Part shown: positions 1 to 10,001 of the stretch, piece after piece
How the letters are laid out: the number at the start of each line of letters is the position of its first letter
Position numbering within the stretch: the stretch's first letter is position 1
Assembly: GCF_018881925.1 (NCBI RefSeq)
Contig: NZ_JACVPL010000011.1
Span: forward strand, 19,302-83,301
Length of the DNA: 64,000 nt
Origin: Polynucleobacter sp. Latsch14-2
GTDB lineage: Bacteria; Pseudomonadota; Gammaproteobacteria; Burkholderiales; Burkholderiaceae
Direction: 5' to 3'
Notes under the pieces: generated by a model
What the model was told of the DNA's origin: nothing
Seen by the model: only the letters and a program-made list of their open reading frames with translations
Database searches by the model: none
Translations under genes and position numbers: made by a program

Positions 1-1
1 C

Positions 2-448
2 GCTAAGTTAGGTAGTGAAGTTCAAGGGCCTTGGGGGATGGTGATTACTGATTCTCATTGGTCACGCACCATTAACTTTAACCCAGCAATTCCGCTATGG
101 CCTCAAGAGCTAGCAGAAAACTGGAATAAACAGGTAAATACACAATATACATTTTCTGGCTATCCGGAAAGCCCCAATAAGTGGCAGTTATATATGAGTG
201 CACATGGTTGGGAGCAAATTACGGTCCCGGCCGGCAGTTTCCTTACCTTGCGCTATCAAAACCTCATTAATTACGTCAGCAATGATGACAATAAGATCGA
301 CTGTGTTCGCAAAGAAACAGTATGGTTTGCGCCTAGCATCGGACGTTGGGTTGCCCAAGAATCCTCAGGTTCCTATCAAATTCGAGGGGAAGTTGGCGCA
401 TTTATTTTGGAGGATAGCTTTCAGTGGCAACTAACTTCTTACAAATAA
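2..448 (+). CDS. Hypothetical envelope protein, 5'-truncated by the window edge
   Basis: The reading frame is open from the first bases of the window, so the gene begins upstream; a methionine at position 38 is internal, not the start. The visible 148 residues align by eye along their whole length with the next protein: QGPWG, then HW, then the PLWPQEL/PLWPEQL block, a G-Y-P segment, PAGSFLTL/PAGEFLTL and IGRWV. The two are tandem paralogues. Function is unknown; the family looks extracytoplasmic because its neighbour is a lipoprotein. The last 25 bases overlap the next gene, which suggests translational coupling. Confidence 0.75.
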   Translation, partial: AKLGSEVQGPWGMVITDSHWSRTINFNPAIPLWPQELAENWNKQVNTQYTFSGYPESPNKWQLYMSAHGWEQITVPAGSFLTLRYQNLINYVSNDDNKIDCVRKETVWFAPSIGRWVAQESSGSYQIRGEVGAFILEDSFQWQLTSYK

Positions 449-1164
449 AATTGCTTGGGCGCTCATTGCGCTTAGTGTTCTTGTTGACAGCAACTATATT
501 GTTATCAGCTTGTATTTCTTCCCAACCTTATCCAACTGGGGTATCGGTAGTACAGCCCATACCCACTCCGCCCGTGCGCGCCCCAAAAGTTGGTCAAGAG
601 TGGGTATACAACATCCGTAATGTGTTTAACCAGGAAGTGGTTGATGTTGTTACAGAGAGAATTGTTTCGGTTGGTGAGCAGATTCGCATTCAGAGGGTGG
701 GCGCAAAGGCCGGCCCTTTGCCAGACGAAATTCAAGGTCCGTGGGGCTATGTTATTCAAGACCCCCATTGGACTCCGCCACAGCAGTTTGTAAAACCAGT
801 CCCTTTGTGGCCCGAGCAGCTCTCGGCTGGCTGGAAACTTTTTTATACCACTGGCTACCAAGTGCTGGGTTACCCAGACGGCACGTATTATTGGTCGGCT
901 AACCTGAGTGCAAACCAATGGGAATTGATGAAGACTCCGGCCGGTGAGTTTTTGACCCTGCAATTTCATAATCAAATACCTAGTTTTCAGAGTAATGACA
1001 TCTTTCGTATCGGGAATACTCGCGACGAAGAACTGTGGTTTTCCCCGGAAATTGGACGCTGGGTGATTCGCAGAAGCTTTGGACGCTATGTCACTAATGG
1101 CGTTTATTGGGGCAATGCATACTGGGAAGATTATCTCCAGTGGGAGCTTGTGTCCTGGAAATAA
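424..1164 (+). CDS. Hypothetical lipoprotein, paralogue of the preceding gene
   Basis: This is a 246-residue protein. Its N-terminus carries a signal peptide with a basic start, a hydrophobic core at about residues 17-29 and a lipobox LLSAC, so it is expected to be an outer or inner membrane lipoprotein. A proline-rich linker follows, then a Trp/Tyr/Gly-rich C-terminal domain that repeats the motifs of the upstream protein (QGPWG, PLWPEQL, PAGEFLTL, IGRWV). I recognise no catalytic motif and propose no function. The start at 424 overlaps the previous gene by 25 bases. The upstream queuosine genes lie only 28 bases downstream but are probably functionally unrelated. Confidence 0.75.
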   Translation: MATNFLQIKLLGRSLRLVFLLTATILLSACISSQPYPTGVSVVQPIPTPPVRAPKVGQEWVYNIRNVFNQEVVDVVTERIVSVGEQIRIQRVGAKAGPLPDEIQGPWGYVIQDPHWTPPQQFVKPVPLWPEQLSAGWKLFYTTGYQVLGYPDGTYYWSANLSANQWELMKTPAGEFLTLQFHNQIPSFQSNDIFRIGNTRDEELWFSPEIGRWVIRRSFGRYVTNGVYWGNAYWEDYLQWELVSWK

Positions 1165-1192
1165 GCTTAGAGCTTAAAATCAGCGCATCACT

Positions 1193-1846
1193 ATGTATAC
1201 CGTTAAAGAACTTTTTCCAACCCTTCAGGGTGAGGGTGCGCACGCAGGACGTGCGGCTGTGTTTTGCCGTTTTGCGGGTTGCAATCTTTGGAGCGGTCGA
1301 GAGGAAGATCGTTTGACATCTATCTGTCAATTTTGTGACACAGATTTTGTCGGTAGCGATGGCTTTGGTGGTGGAAAATTTGAGACGGCGATTGCATTGG
1401 CTCAGGCTATTGAGTCGGCGTGGAGATCTACATCTGCGGGCCCACAAAAAAGATATGTAGTATTTACTGGTGGTGAGCCTTTATTGCAGTTAGACGAGAC
1501 CCTAATTTCAGCATTGCATCTAAAAGGTTTTGAAGTTGCCATTGAGACCAATGGGACCATTAAAGTGCCAAAAGGTGTCGATTGGGTTTGTGTGAGTCCC
1601 AAAGCTGGTTCGGAGTTAGTTGTTCTGCAGGCCGATGAACTCAAGCTTGTTATTCCACAGCTTGGTCATGGTGATCTCGGAGCGCTTATGGCTAGATTTG
1701 AAAAAATGGATTACCGAAATCGCTTCTTGCAAGCAATGGATGGCCCAAAACTGAAGGACAATATCGAATTAGCTGTACGTTTATGTCAAAAGTATCCATT
1801 GTGGCGGTTGAGTCTTCAGTCTCATAAACTGATTGGCATCCGCTAG
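1193..1846 (+). CDS. queE: 7-carboxy-7-deazaguanine synthase QueE
   Basis: QueE is a radical SAM enzyme that converts 6-carboxytetrahydropterin to 7-carboxy-7-deazaguanine in the queuosine/preQ0 pathway. The 217-residue protein begins with the family signature F-P-T-L-Q-G-E-G at about residues 8-15. The three cluster cysteines are C30, C45 and C48, giving the expanded CX14CX2C spacing known from the Burkholderia-type enzyme rather than the classic CX3CX2C. A TGGEPLLQ segment matches the SAM-binding GGEP motif. The next gene, queD, makes its substrate, which strongly supports the call. No clear Shine-Dalgarno sequence is seen before the ATG. Confidence 0.95.
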   Translation: MYTVKELFPTLQGEGAHAGRAAVFCRFAGCNLWSGREEDRLTSICQFCDTDFVGSDGFGGGKFETAIALAQAIESAWRSTSAGPQKRYVVFTGGEPLLQLDETLISALHLKGFEVAIETNGTIKVPKGVDWVCVSPKAGSELVVLQADELKLVIPQLGHGDLGALMARFEKMDYRNRFLQAMDGPKLKDNIELAVRLCQKYPLWRLSLQSHKLIGIR

Positions 1847-1875
1847 ACGCTGTAATGACACTAAGAAAATAAGAA

Positions 1876-2340
1876 ATGACCACTCAACAAGCTGCTATCT
1901 CTATTACACGCCGTCTTGAATTTGACTCTGGCCACCGCATTCCGAATCATGATGGCCAATGTAGACATCTCCATGGTCATCGTTATGCCATCGAAATTAC
2001 ATTAGCTGGAGCCATTGCAGATCATCCAGGCAAAGCAGATGACGGAATGGTTTTGGATTTTGGGGATATCAAGCGTTTAGCTAATCAATACATTGTTGAG
2101 CCTTGGGATCATGCATTTTTAGTCGCCAAAGAAGATGAAGGTTTGGTTGCTTTTTTAGGAAGCCTGCCAAATCATAAAACGGTTGTGATGGATCATGTGC
2201 CCACAGTTGAGAACCTCGCAAATACAGCTTTTCTAATTTTGCAACCCGTATTTGAGAAAGCATTTGGTGGGCAGTTAAAGCTAGCATCGATTCGTTTATA
2301 TGAAACCCCCAATTGCTGGGCAGACGTTACTCATCTATAA
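1876..2340 (+). CDS. queD: 6-carboxy-5,6,7,8-tetrahydropterin synthase QueD
   Basis: QueD converts 7,8-dihydroneopterin triphosphate to 6-carboxytetrahydropterin, the substrate of QueE. The 154-residue protein has the PTPS-family zinc ligands H20 and the HGH pair H33/H35, with the catalytic cysteine C29 just before them. A C-terminal LYETPNCWADV segment carries the conserved substrate-binding glutamate. The length is slightly above the usual 120-150 residues because of a short N-terminal extension. It follows queE by 29 bases and precedes tadA by 3 bases, so these three probably form one transcript. Confidence 0.95.
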   Translation: MTTQQAAISITRRLEFDSGHRIPNHDGQCRHLHGHRYAIEITLAGAIADHPGKADDGMVLDFGDIKRLANQYIVEPWDHAFLVAKEDEGLVAFLGSLPNHKTVVMDHVPTVENLANTAFLILQPVFEKAFGGQLKLASIRLYETPNCWADVTHL

Positions 2341-3740
<1,400 letters not shown>

Positions 3741-3747
3741 ATGTATA

Positions 3748-4374
3748 GTGCCTTGGCATTCGCTTTGTAGAGTGTTTTTGCTGGGAACAGCTTTACTATT
3801 TACGGGCCTTGCCATGGCAATTGAAGAACCAAAATATTCTGTAGTAGACAATGATCCGCCATTTGAATTAAGGGCTTATGAGCCCTTAATTCTGGCCGAG
3901 GTAAAGGTTAGTGGCGATATGGATTTGGCTTCTAGCCAAGGCTTTCGACTGATTGCGGCATATATTTTTGGAAAAAATCGGATCAATGAGAAAATTTCTA
4001 TGACTGCTCCGGTTGGCTTTGAAGAAAAAAGTACAACAATCGCTATGACGGCACCTGTCGGAATCGAATCAAACCAAACCATCTCAACGGTTTCATTTGT
4101 GATGCCTTCTCAATATACGCTTGCAAGCTTGCCCAAGCCTCTTGATGAAAGAGTTCAATTGCGTGAAGTTCCTGCCACCCAAAAAGCAGTGATCATATTT
4201 TCTGGTTTTTATAACGAAGAAAAAGTGAAGGAAAAAACGATCGAGCTGGAAAGATGGATTCAAACTAAAAATTTGCAGGTTGCAGGCCCGCCTAATTTTG
4301 CTCGTTACAACCCACCCTGGACATTGCCTTTTTTAAGGCGTAATGAGGTAATGATTGAGGTGCGCGCTAGATAG
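3748..4374 (+). CDS. SOUL-family heme-binding protein, exported
   Basis: The protein matches the SOUL/HEBP family: EEPKYSVVDNDPPFELR near the start, two MTAPVG repeats, FVMPSQYTLASLPKP and a C-terminal NPPWTLPFLRRNEVMIEV. In bacteria the function of this family is not established; heme or tetrapyrrole binding is known for animal members. I chose the GTG at 3748, eight bases after the previous stop, because it gives a clean signal peptide (basic start, hydrophobic VFLLGTALLFTGLAMA, cleavage near AMA). An in-frame ATG at 3682 or 3712 would overlap ldcA. About 208 residues from this start. Confidence 0.8.
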   Translation: MPWHSLCRVFLLGTALLFTGLAMAIEEPKYSVVDNDPPFELRAYEPLILAEVKVSGDMDLASSQGFRLIAAYIFGKNRINEKISMTAPVGFEEKSTTIAMTAPVGIESNQTISTVSFVMPSQYTLASLPKPLDERVQLREVPATQKAVIIFSGFYNEEKVKEKTIELERWIQTKNLQVAGPPNFARYNPPWTLPFLRRNEVMIEVRAR

Positions 4375-4383
4375 ACTAAGAGT

Positions 4384-5265
4384 TTAAGACTCAAAACTCT
4401 TTAGTAAATATTCAGCATCATCACCTTGTCTCAAAGCCCTCACAAGAGTTGGTAGTGCTTCGGAGAGATTCTTTTCGAGGGTCCATGGTGGATTAATCAC
4501 AAACATTCCACTTGCCTGAAGGCGGCGTTCACCTGGAGCGTTTTCAACACGCAACTCTGTGTGTAGCCATGGACGTTTATGGTTAGCAGCAATTTTTTTC
4601 ATGCGATCGGGCAATGCGGCAGCCTCTCTTCGAGAGAGAACGGGGTACCAGATGGCATAACAACCAGTTGCAAAGCGCTGCAGAGCCTCTTCCATCGCAG
4701 TTTCCACATGGCGATAGTCTTGCTTATCTTCATACGAGGGGTCGATTAAGACTAAGCCTCTTCTGCTGGGTGGGGGTACCAAGCCCTTGAGTCTGACAAA
4801 GCTATCTTCTGCGTAAATATCAATTTGCTTGGCTTGCTTTAGTTGATGGACGTTATGACGCAAAATATCTATCTCTTTGGGGTGAAGTTCAAAGAGCTTG
4901 AGACGGTCCTGTGCCCTGAGAAGGCGCGCCAAGATAAAAGGGGAGCCCGGGTAGACAGTAATCTGCTCTTGAGGGTTTTCAGCGAAGATATGATCTAGAT
5001 AATCCTGGATACCCTTACCAATGTCCTTGCCAGATGATTTGCATTCTTGAGCAAATTTGACCAACCGAAAAATACCGCTATCCGCCTCTTTGCTAACCGC
5101 GGCAAAACCATCCATGAGGCTGTAGATCCCAGCTCCAGCATGGGTATCGACGATTGTGAGGGCGCCCGGTTTTTCTTGGAGATATTCAACTAGATGAATC
5201 AAGGTCAAATGTTTCAGGATGTCGGCGTGACTACCCGCATGAAATGCATGGCGATAACTAAACAT
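4384..5265 (-). CDS. rlmJ: 23S rRNA (adenine(2030)-N(6))-methyltransferase RlmJ
   Basis: RlmJ methylates N6 of A2030 in 23S rRNA. The 293-residue protein opens with the conserved YRHAFHAGSHADILKH block, has a VDTHAGAG SAM-binding loop (about residues 40-47) and a catalytic DPSYE in place of the canonical DPPYE motif. Length agrees with the family (about 280). It is convergent with the SOUL gene, with nine bases between stops, and is separated by 19 bases from the PAP2 gene upstream on the same strand. I see no terminator in the convergent gap. Confidence 0.93.
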   Translation of the reverse strand: MFSYRHAFHAGSHADILKHLTLIHLVEYLQEKPGALTIVDTHAGAGIYSLMDGFAAVSKEADSGIFRLVKFAQECKSSGKDIGKGIQDYLDHIFAENPQEQITVYPGSPFILARLLRAQDRLKLFELHPKEIDILRHNVHQLKQAKQIDIYAEDSFVRLKGLVPPPSRRGLVLIDPSYEDKQDYRHVETAMEEALQRFATGCYAIWYPVLSRREAAALPDRMKKIAANHKRPWLHTELRVENAPGERRLQASGMFVINPPWTLEKNLSEALPTLVRALRQGDDAEYLLKSFES

Positions 5266-5284
5266 GGCAACTTAGCATGGTGAC

Positions 5285-6064
5285 TCAGGCAGTCTTAGCT
5301 ACTTGAGCTTTAATAAATAAAATCAGGGTAATTGCAATCAATCCTGCTGAGGCGTACTGCACGGGCTGATTTAGTTCTAAATCTATGACTTGGGTGAAAA
5401 GTGCAAAGATGGCAACTACTCCACCGGCGGCAATAAAACGGGGCCAAATTTTATTTGGAAGTAATTGGCCCTCTTTGAGGAATTGAGCAAGTTTTGCACC
5501 CAGCATCCCACACCATAAACCCACGCCAGCCCCCGCTAGCACATCAGGAAGCCAGTGGGCCCCAACTGCAATACGGGAAAGGCCAACCAATGATGCAAGG
5601 ATAAAGAGCCATAAAAGTGGGCTACGTTTATTGTTTGAGGATGCGAAGTAGAGGGCGCTTGCAATAGCAAAAGCAGTGAGGGTATGCCCAGAAGGAAACG
5701 CCTTCGAAAGCAAAAGATCTCCAAGACGATGAAAGCTGCCCTCAGCTAATACGCCTGCAGGCCTGGGCAAATCAAAAAAAGGTTTTAGAACAGAGCTGGC
5801 AATCGCAGAAATTACTCCAGAGAAGATGCCGGCACTGAGGAATCGGGGAGCAAGTAAAAGCAAAGGAAAGGCAATTGCAAAAATTCCCCAGCCATTTCCG
5901 AGATAGGTCAGGAAGGCCCAGACATTGTCTGGAGCTATTTGAGTTAAGCGATTGATAGCTAAAAAACTACTTGTCTGTAGGTCGCCAAAATAAACGCCAC
6001 ATGCTAGACCTATTGGCAATAGAGGTAAAAGCCAATTCACTACCGAGAACTTCTGATTGCTCAT
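5285..6064 (-). CDS. PAP2-family membrane phosphatase
   Basis: This is a multi-spanning membrane protein (about 259 residues, roughly six hydrophobic segments) of the type 2 phosphatidic acid phosphatase superfamily. All three signature motifs are present: KPFFDLPRP (KX6RP), PSGH, and SRIAVGAHWLPD (SRX5HX3D). Such enzymes remove phosphate from undecaprenyl pyrophosphate, phosphatidic acid or lipid A. The start is placed at 6064, where ATGA overlaps the upstream gene's stop; a longer frame exists but would overlap that gene by 94 bases. Its glycosyltransferase neighbours suggest a lipid carrier or lipid A substrate; this is inference. Confidence 0.88.
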   Translation of the reverse strand: MSNQKFSVVNWLLPLLPIGLACGVYFGDLQTSSFLAINRLTQIAPDNVWAFLTYLGNGWGIFAIAFPLLLLAPRFLSAGIFSGVISAIASSVLKPFFDLPRPAGVLAEGSFHRLGDLLLSKAFPSGHTLTAFAIASALYFASSNNKRSPLLWLFILASLVGLSRIAVGAHWLPDVLAGAGVGLWCGMLGAKLAQFLKEGQLLPNKIWPRFIAAGGVVAIFALFTQVIDLELNQPVQYASAGLIAITLILFIKAQVAKTA

Positions 6065-7329
6065 ACCGAGGAGCGATTCTTTGCTTGATCGGCACCCCGA
6101 ATTTGAATCGACACCTTTTCTAGCACTTGGGCAACTGTGATAGCTTGCATGCAAACGTTATCGTGGCACGGTGTTTTTCGATGATTGGCGGCACTAACGC
6201 AAGGTGAACATGCGAGGTTTGCAGTAATCGCAATTGAATTACCAACGGAGCCATAAAGAGCCGGTGTTTCAGGGCCAAAGAGCACAATAGTCCGCAATGG
6301 GGTTACGGCCGAGAAGTGCCCGGGCCCTGAGTCATTGGTAACCATCACATCTGACAATGTATAGAGTGGTGGTAATTCAGCAAAACTGACTTGACCTGCA
6401 AAATTCAGTGCGTTTTTAACATTAGCAACTGTGCGAACTGTTTCGACATATTCAAATTCAGCGGGGGATCCTGTAATTAAAATCAGATCATCTGGGTACT
6501 GTTGATGAATGCTCATAATAAGTTCAGAGAAGCGCTGCTGCGACCAGCGGCGCTGTGGTAACAAATCACTCGCATTTGGGTTAATCAGAATAAGACGCTC
6601 TTTGCCTTGCGTAAATAAAATACCCGCTTCACTTGCCAAGTGCTCAATGCGCTGGCGAACCCGAGTCATTGCTGCAGGATCTATGACCGCTTGCTCTAAT
6701 TTGACTTCAGCATCAGAAATAGAAATTTTGCTAAAAGGTGTTTCGATCTTGCTGGCAAATGCCGCATGAATCAATGAAAGAAAATTTTTCGTAATGTGAA
6801 TATGTGGGTTGTAGTGAACCTTGCGCGTGAGCATCGCCCCGCGCCATAAACCTTCACCATGGAAAATGTGATAACCAACACGGCGCCGTGCCCCACAAAG
6901 ACCCGTCAATAAGGCGGTAAAGCGTGAGAATAATTCTAGATCAATCACGGTATCAATACGATGACGGCGCGCCACAATCAAAAATCGGGCTGTGTCTTTA
7001 ATTAAGCCACCTAAGCTAGCAGAGTCAATCGTAAAAATATTCTCAGGTTTAACTGTATTTAATAGGGTCAAGCTTGCACGATTGCTTTTAAAGATCAAGA
7101 AGAATAGCTCTGCTCCGCGGGCCTGCGCATTGCGCATTGCTGGGTCCACTAAAATTGCGCTACCCATTTCCGATAACTCAATAAAGAGGAGCTTGCGTGG
7201 CGTTTCTGATTCACGGGAGAATAGATTCTTGATGCCATCCGCTAGTGCTACAAATGGAGTGACTAGGGCGCAAAGCGGGACGCCGACCCAATGGTCGATC
7301 GCACGCATGGTATTGACACTAATGCTCAT
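6061..7329 (-). CDS. Glycosyltransferase family 9 (heptosyltransferase-like)
   Basis: The 422-residue protein has the GT9/ADP-heptose:LPS heptosyltransferase fold. A first Rossmann-like half (about 45-200) lacks motifs I can name. The second half has LILINPNASD, a DLILITGSPAEFE strand and the donor-site VTNDSGPGHFSAV followed by VLFGPETP. The C-terminus has a cysteine-rich CSPC...C...C segment as in several Gram-negative members. It probably adds a sugar to a lipid-linked or LPS core acceptor on the cytoplasmic side. It overlaps the PAP2 gene by four bases and follows the UPF0104 gene by 17 bases, consistent with one operon. Confidence 0.85.
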   Translation of the reverse strand: MSISVNTMRAIDHWVGVPLCALVTPFVALADGIKNLFSRESETPRKLLFIELSEMGSAILVDPAMRNAQARGAELFFLIFKSNRASLTLLNTVKPENIFTIDSASLGGLIKDTARFLIVARRHRIDTVIDLELFSRFTALLTGLCGARRRVGYHIFHGEGLWRGAMLTRKVHYNPHIHITKNFLSLIHAAFASKIETPFSKISISDAEVKLEQAVIDPAAMTRVRQRIEHLASEAGILFTQGKERLILINPNASDLLPQRRWSQQRFSELIMSIHQQYPDDLILITGSPAEFEYVETVRTVANVKNALNFAGQVSFAELPPLYTLSDVMVTNDSGPGHFSAVTPLRTIVLFGPETPALYGSVGNSIAITANLACSPCVSAANHRKTPCHDNVCMQAITVAQVLEKVSIQIRGADQAKNRSSV

Positions 7330-7345
7330 AGTTTGACTCTAAATA

Positions 7346-8389
7346 TTATTTTCGTTTTAATAAAAAGTAAGCGCCGGGTAGTACGCAAAGTACTGTGAGT
7401 GCGCCATAGCTCATTGAAGCCAATACCGTAAGGGATGGATTTACCCCCCAAAGTGCTAATACTGAGGATAGTGTTGCCTCACGTAGCCCCCAGCCTGAGA
7501 TACTAATGGGCAACATCAGTAATAGACTTAAGGCTGGTAGACCAATCATGAGGCCTTCGATGGGCGCATTGGCTCCATAGGCTTTTAAGCAAAAACCTAG
7601 AGCAAGAATGGTGAGTAGATGGATGAAGATAGCAAAGCCTGCTTGTGCCATGTTCATTGGCCAAGAGAAAGCCAGTCTAATGCCTGGAAGAGCATGATTG
7701 AGTTGAAGGCGATCCAATGTTTTCTGAAGAAAATTGCGCGCGGGAGTCCAGGCCAATATCACAGCTATCATTAAGCCTGAAAAAATCATAGTCGCAGTCA
7801 CAGCATAGCCAAGGCCAACCCCCCATGCCGCTAGGGTGGCTCCACCCAAAATGAGACCGATGCCTCCTAAAAGATTGTTACCGGCCAATCCCAGCAAGCG
7901 ATCCACCAATACCATGGAAAAACTGAGACGTAATTTAGGAGGCGCATGCCCCAGATCTACCGCGTGATGTAACTCTGCATCAAGCTCTTTAGTTTCACTA
8001 TATTTACCGCCGCGATTTAAATGGCTTGCGGTAATGGCGCGATAGCTATCGCCACCGAGAGTGCTAGGCAGACCTTGATTGATGAGACCGCCAGCAAAAT
8101 AGAGCGCAACATATTCCACTACACTCCCTTGAAAACCAACTTTCCGCATTAAGAAGCCCCAACGCAGGCCGCCACAAATAAAAGCCAATGTAATAGCAAG
8201 ACCAGCTGCTAAAAACCATTTTGGCTGCATATTAATTTCAGAATCCAGCAAGGTATGCCAATCAATGCCGCTAGTGGCTTTCCAGAGGAGGGCTAGCGAT
8301 AACAAAATACGAATAGTTGGCCAAGCACGCTTGAGCAATGCTTTCCACCCAGATATGGCATTTAGGGTGGGTTGGGGTTGTGAGCTCAT
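7346..8389 (-). CDS. Lysylphosphatidylglycerol synthase-like integral membrane protein (UPF0104)
   Basis: The protein has about eight hydrophobic segments. The family hallmarks are FAGGLINQGLPSTLGGDSYRA in the first third, a VLVDRLLGL segment, and an ISGWGLREATLSSVLALWGV C-terminal signature. This is the MprF N-terminal/AglD-type fold, associated with lipid flipping or lipid-linked sugar handling. I place the start at the ATG at 8389 (about 347 residues), 40 bases after the preceding stop. A longer frame to 8515 would overlap the upstream gene. Neighbours on both sides are glycosyltransferases, so a role in translocating or modifying a glycolipid is plausible but unproven. Confidence 0.82.
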   Translation of the reverse strand: MSSQPQPTLNAISGWKALLKRAWPTIRILLSLALLWKATSGIDWHTLLDSEINMQPKWFLAAGLAITLAFICGGLRWGFLMRKVGFQGSVVEYVALYFAGGLINQGLPSTLGGDSYRAITASHLNRGGKYSETKELDAELHHAVDLGHAPPKLRLSFSMVLVDRLLGLAGNNLLGGIGLILGGATLAAWGVGLGYAVTATMIFSGLMIAVILAWTPARNFLQKTLDRLQLNHALPGIRLAFSWPMNMAQAGFAIFIHLLTILALGFCLKAYGANAPIEGLMIGLPALSLLLMLPISISGWGLREATLSSVLALWGVNPSLTVLASMSYGALTVLCVLPGAYFLLKRK

Positions 8390-8429
8390 AGGCGTAAGGA
8401 TAATGCCTTGAGCACCTAAGGTCTTGAAA

Positions 8430-9938
8430 TTACTCTGGTAAAGCGATGTTTTGCCAGTTAGTGCAGAGGCTAAAGTCAAATTTGGACAATTTTTGTCCAA
8501 AACGCATGATTTCAATGCTGTCTAAGGACTTGCATGTCTCGAATCCTGGCTTGTTTCCAGTAGGAGTTGCAAAACTCATCCCGGACCAACTGATGAGTAG
8601 TGCGCTAGCCCCTGGGGGTAGCTGTCCAAACCACAGGTCGAATTGATCTTGGCGTTGATCAAGGACCAACACAGGGGTAGGACTTGCATACCAGGCTGCC
8701 CGACTAGCTAGAGTCCAGTTTTGCACCACAATGCTGTCAATCTTGTTGGTTTTCGCAAGCTGTGCGGCTTTTTGACCAGCCATTTTCCAGCCATAGAGAT
8801 CTGCAATCGGGTTTGATTTTATGGATGCCGAAGAAAGGCCGCCAGCTAACACCAATCCAAATCCAAGTAAGCACAGCAGAATTTGCATGCTGAGAAATAA
8901 GCGAATCAAAATGCGATGATGCATTGACCATGCCTTTGCCAGACCAATGCCGGCAAAAGGGGCGAGACAAAACCAAGCGGGACTTGTCCAGTGAGGCAGT
9001 CCGCCTCCGCCAGATAGGATGGTAAAAATAGCAAATGGAATCAAGAAAAAGCTGAGTAAAGATATTAGAGATAACTTTGCGCCATGAAAGCAGTTCTTGA
9101 GAAACAGGCAGCCGCCAAGCAATAAGAGTGGTCCAAAGGATGCGATCTGTATTCCTAAGAAAGCTGCCACTCTGCGCCATGCCCAAGTACTACCACTACC
9201 GTGGGCGATTTGATATTTAAAGGAGATCCAGTCATTTATCCAATTCCAATAGAGCACTGGAGTAATGCAGAAGATGGCAATAACTGCGGCAAGCCAGAAA
9301 CCTAAAGAAGCAATCCAAGGTTTCTTGGGGGTGCTTAAGAAAACGAGGAGTAAGGCGAAGGTGGTGAAGATGCCTGTGTACTTGCTTAATCCGGCTAATC
9401 CCAAAAGTAATCCAGTGAGAACCCAATCCATGAGGCTAAATTGATCTTGCCTGAGCCATCGCAAAGCCATCAACATTAAACCAAGACTGAACAGAGATAG
9501 GAGGCTGTCCGGCAATAAGCCAATAGCTAAAATATTCGGGAGTGGAGCTGCAATCACGGCAAGTACGGCGAACAGACCGCAATTGCTTGCCGAAGGGAGC
9601 GCACTGGTGAGGTAGCCAGTGTTGCGACCTTGAATGAAATGATGAAGTTCAAGCGTAACGTGATAGATCAGATAGCAAGAAATGATCCAGAGAGATTCAG
9701 GGATGAGTCGAATAACTCCTTCGGAGGAAGTTAAGGCGACTAGTGGCCATTGAATCCAACCCACTAATGGTGGGTGATCAAAATAGCTCCAGGCCAAATG
9801 CTGTGCATATAGTGCGTAATGCGCTTCATCGACAGAAAATTCAATAGCAAAACCCAAGGCAAGGTGAATCAGCGCAGCGATGAAGATGCAAATTGCTGCT
9901 GATATCGATGGCGATTGCGATGGTAATTGGTAGCGCAT
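8430..9938 (-). CDS. GT39/ArnT-like membrane glycosyltransferase
   Basis: A 502-residue polytopic protein of the PMT/ArnT (GT-C) superfamily. These enzymes use polyprenyl-phosphate sugars as donors on the periplasmic face. The first periplasmic loop carries the diagnostic VDEAHYALYAQHLAWSY and FDHPPLVGW motifs, with D and E as likely catalytic or metal-site acids. About ten hydrophobic segments follow, then a soluble C-terminal domain of about 130 residues. It could add aminoarabinose or another sugar to lipid A or other envelope glycan. No aminoarabinose synthesis genes (arnA, arnB) lie nearby, so the sugar is unknown. Confidence 0.85.
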   Translation of the reverse strand: MRYQLPSQSPSISAAICIFIAALIHLALGFAIEFSVDEAHYALYAQHLAWSYFDHPPLVGWIQWPLVALTSSEGVIRLIPESLWIISCYLIYHVTLELHHFIQGRNTGYLTSALPSASNCGLFAVLAVIAAPLPNILAIGLLPDSLLSLFSLGLMLMALRWLRQDQFSLMDWVLTGLLLGLAGLSKYTGIFTTFALLLVFLSTPKKPWIASLGFWLAAVIAIFCITPVLYWNWINDWISFKYQIAHGSGSTWAWRRVAAFLGIQIASFGPLLLLGGCLFLKNCFHGAKLSLISLLSFFLIPFAIFTILSGGGGLPHWTSPAWFCLAPFAGIGLAKAWSMHHRILIRLFLSMQILLCLLGFGLVLAGGLSSASIKSNPIADLYGWKMAGQKAAQLAKTNKIDSIVVQNWTLASRAAWYASPTPVLVLDQRQDQFDLWFGQLPPGASALLISWSGMSFATPTGNKPGFETCKSLDSIEIMRFGQKLSKFDFSLCTNWQNIALPE

Positions 9939-10001
9939 CTGGTTCTTTATTGTTTTGTCTGAAATGATTTTAGACTTACTTGGGTATTTATTTGGGACAA
10001 T

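Noticed and set aside
505..975. Long open frame on the minus strand opposite the lipoprotein gene
   Set aside because: It lies wholly antisense to a gene with a signal peptide and a paralogue; the translation has no recognisable domain and no ribosome site.
1165..1192. preQ1 riboswitch upstream of queE
   Set aside because: The gap is only 28 bases and contains no foldable aptamer-like sequence.
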